Assembly: GCA_027460465.1 (NCBI GenBank)
Contig: JAPZAV010000009.1
Span: 1 to 34,482, forward strand
Origin: Candidatus Methanoperedens sp.
GTDB lineage: Archaea; Halobacteriota; Methanosarcinia; Methanosarcinales; Methanoperedenaceae
DNA: 34,482 nucleotides
Reading direction: 5' to 3'
Shown here: positions 32,619 through 34,482 of the stretch, piece by piece
Layout of the letters: each line of letters starts with the position of its first letter
How positions within the stretch are numbered: the first letter of the stretch is position 1
Program-made: the position numbers and the translations under genes
Notes under the pieces: generated by a model
The model's input: only the letters and a program-made list of their open reading frames with translations
What the model was told of the DNA's origin: nothing
Database searches by the model: none

Positions 32619-34283
32619 TCATCTTCCCTTCTGCCTGATGTACAGCTGTTCCACTTTTTCTATCGAATCTGCATCCTCAATAGATTTATCTGTTCTCACA
32701 TTGACAAGCCTTGGAAAACGCAGCGCATATCCTGAATTGTAGTTCGGACTTTTCTGTATCTCTTCAAAAGCCACCTCGAACACTACTTTTGGCTCAAACT
32801 CCACATGCACCCCGCTCTCCAGAATAATAAGCTCTTTGAACAGCTTCGTCAGTTCGGAAAGCTGCTCGTCGGTTATACCTGTTGCTACGCGTCCGATAGA
32901 AAGGAACTTATCTGAGTCAGGATCGCGGCAGGCAAGCAGGTATGAACCTATAAAACTTGCTCTTCTCCCTTCCCCCCACTCTCCTCCTATTACTGCAAGG
33001 TCAAGCGTGTCCATAACAGGCTTCAGTTTAAGCCAGTTCTTACCTCTTTTCCCTGGCGTATAAAAAGATCCAGGGTTTTTCAGCATTACCCCTTCATGTC
33101 CTGCATCAAGAGCCTCTTTATAAATCGTTTCTATTTCAGATGTATTATCAGTAATGGTCTGATTAGCCAGAATGCTCTTATCACATACCTCCTCAAGCTT
33201 TTTCCTGCGCTGAACCAGTGGCATATCAATCAGGCTTTCACCGTTCAAATACAGGATGTCAAAAATGTTCAGATAAAGAGGGATCTCAAGTGCGGTAGCA
33301 GAGATATCATATTTCCGCCTGAAACGCTTCAATATCTCCTGGAACGCCATCGGTCTTTTATCACTGTCAAGTGCTACCGACTCGCCATCAAGGATCACCG
33401 TGTTTGCCTTAACGCCTGATCTTACAGATTTCTCAATATCAGGTAAGGAGAAGGTCACGTTTTCAAGCTTTCTGGAATAAATGATTATACTGCTGCCATC
33501 AATATGTATCTGGACGCGCGCACCATCAAATTTCCACTCGACTGCGACCCGACCCATTTCTTCAACTGCCTCCTGTATTCCTTCTGCAACCTGTGCCAGC
33601 ATCATCTTCAAAGGTCTTCCAACCACAACTCCGAGCTTTTCAAGACCGATTGAGCCTTCTTTTTTTGCTGTATGTGCAACATGTCCGAAATCGTTTGTCA
33701 GCATATACCCCCGCTCGATAAGGTCTGGCGAAATATTGAAAGCCAGAGAGATCGCATTCCTTACTATTCCTTCCCCAACTCCTATGCGTAATTCCTCGAC
33801 CGCCAGGCGGGCAATATACACGACCTCAAGCGGCTCTGCTGCAGCCAGAAGATACTGGAGATTCTTTATTTTTGCATCCTGCGACCCTTTTCCCGTCAGG
33901 CTCGCGATCTTCTGGAATCTCTGATATACATCGCGAATGGAAAGTTTTCCTTCTGAGAAGAAATTAACATGTCTTTTACTTGAAGCTATAGCTTTCTCTG
34001 CTGCATGCCCGATGTCTCCTGTCTCCTTCACAAAACCTTCGATGCGCTTGACAGGCAGAGAGGAGATTCTGGATATTGCGGAATAGAGCAGATTCGGTCC
34101 AATTCCGAGCTGCTGCTCGCTCCAGACGGGGAAGACTTTCCCCATGATGAAGCGGGTTACTATCTCAAGCTCGTCATCATCCACTTTCTTGAAGAATTCA
34201 GCGACAACAGATGTCATTTCCAGGGAGCCTGAAATCCCTTCGATATTCTTGCATTCGTTTGCGAACTCTTCAAATGAGGTCAT
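32619..34283 (-). CDS. lig: ATP-dependent DNA ligase, archaeal type
   Basis: The replicative-type ligase seals nicks in DNA. The 554-residue length fits the archaeal family: an N-terminal DNA-binding domain, the adenylation domain with motif I EWKFDGARVQIH (Lys251 is the adenylated residue), the segment VILDGESVALD, EGVMLKNPGSFYTPGKRG and a C-terminal OB domain with KLKPVMDTLDLAVIGGEWGEGRR. The C-terminus ends YNSGYALRFPRLVNVR, then a short helix. ATG at 34283 is the first Met of the frame. A gene fragment lies upstream on the same strand. Confidence 0.94.
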   Translation of the reverse strand: MTSFEEFANECKNIEGISGSLEMTSVVAEFFKKVDDDELEIVTRFIMGKVFPVWSEQQLGIGPNLLYSAISRISSLPVKRIEGFVKETGDIGHAAEKAIASSKRHVNFFSEGKLSIRDVYQRFQKIASLTGKGSQDAKIKNLQYLLAAAEPLEVVYIARLAVEELRIGVGEGIVRNAISLAFNISPDLIERGYMLTNDFGHVAHTAKKEGSIGLEKLGVVVGRPLKMMLAQVAEGIQEAVEEMGRVAVEWKFDGARVQIHIDGSSIIIYSRKLENVTFSLPDIEKSVRSGVKANTVILDGESVALDSDKRPMAFQEILKRFRRKYDISATALEIPLYLNIFDILYLNGESLIDMPLVQRRKKLEEVCDKSILANQTITDNTSEIETIYKEALDAGHEGVMLKNPGSFYTPGKRGKNWLKLKPVMDTLDLAVIGGEWGEGRRASFIGSYLLACRDPDSDKFLSIGRVATGITDEQLSELTKLFKELIILESGVHVEFEPKVVFEVAFEEIQKSPNYNSGYALRFPRLVNVRTDKSIEDADSIEKVEQLYIRQKGR

Positions 34284-34345
34284 ATGCTCTGAATATCTTT
34301 TTGATCATATAATTTATTCCTGTCCGATATCAGAATTAAAAAATC

Positions 34346-34480
34346 CTATGGCGTCAATAAACCGTTGGATTGATTCTCCAGATTTTTTATCCCTTCCTTA
34401 ATAATCTCGAAAAGCTCAGAATCATCATGTTTGAACTTGATAATCCTTCCCCTTCGTTCATCGTAGAATCGTTTCTGTTC
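34346..34480 (-). CDS. 3' end of an unknown gene (cut by window edge)
   Basis: Forty-four residues are visible, in the frame EQKRFYDERRGRIIKFKHDD followed by SELFEIIKEGIKNLENQ, then stop TAG. The lysine- and glutamate-rich content reads as a protein C-terminus; the start lies beyond the right edge. An overlapping 31-codon reading in another frame from an ATG at 34482 ends in a poor composition and is less likely. Family and function are unknown. Confidence 0.45.
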   Translation of the reverse strand, partial: EQKRFYDERRGRIIKFKHDDSELFEIIKEGIKNLENQSNGLLTP

Positions 34481-34482
34481 AT

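Noticed and set aside
1-34482. tRNA, rRNA or CRISPR array
   Set aside because: No T-loop or acceptor-stem pattern, conserved rRNA segment or regularly spaced short repeats were seen on reading; a dedicated search was not possible.

Overview
The window looks like a chromosome segment of a euryarchaeon, most likely a methane-cycling member of the Methanosarcinales such as the Methanoperedens (ANME-2d) lineage. The sequence shows archaeal-type NMD3, an archaeal ATP-dependent DNA ligase, archaeosortase, a methanopterin-pathway aldolase, split pyruvate carboxylase, a type IV pilin, many TATA-like boxes with short or absent leaders, and a 2,304-residue multiheme cytochrome. The lineage is inferred from this gene set and not proved.

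Layout. 1-4001 (+): pycB (cut at the left edge), pycA and birA, the two pyruvate carboxylase subunits plus the ligase that biotinylates them. 4002-4194: a hairpin and a compact candidate small RNA. 4195-6850 (+): archaeosortase, archaetidylserine decarboxylase, archaetidylserine synthase, the aldolase MptD and a small unknown protein, packed with overlaps as one operon. 6854-8834 (-): an epimerase gene followed by nmd3. 9023-15194 (+): two overlapping genes, the most unusual part of the window. The first encodes a two-helix membrane anchor, a long TPR/coiled-coil body and a C-terminal domain like the cytosolic export-gate domain of FlhA/SctV; the second encodes another FlhA-C-like protein without an anchor. 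No other secretion gene is present. 15220-17640 (-): speA-type arginine decarboxylase, then a DUF531 protein. 17862-24776 (+): the giant cytochrome, with immunoglobulin-like and FG-GAP domains ahead of 24 CxxCH and three wider heme-binding motifs.

24767-34482 is a looser, AT-rich accessory region: a wrecked MntA/HepT toxin-antitoxin pair, a small membrane protein, an Lrp-like regulator convergent with a UbiA prenyltransferase, a membrane protein behind a long structured leader, a secreted CrtC/AttH-like protein, an insertion-sequence-like remnant, a winged-helix gene that may be frameshifted, a pseudogene with an in-frame TGA, a small tail-anchored protein, a pilin, an unknown protein, DNA ligase and the 3' end of one more gene. 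A 127-bp direct repeat occurs at 25226 and again at 31882; each copy has a TATA-like box followed by a hairpin and a T-rich end, suggesting a small RNA family.

How the genes fit together. The left third is housekeeping: anaplerotic carboxylation, polar lipid headgroups and surface-protein anchoring, cofactor synthesis and ribosome maturation. The cytochrome fits extracellular electron transfer. The paired FlhA-C-like genes have no obvious partner here and may form an undescribed membrane-associated assembly.
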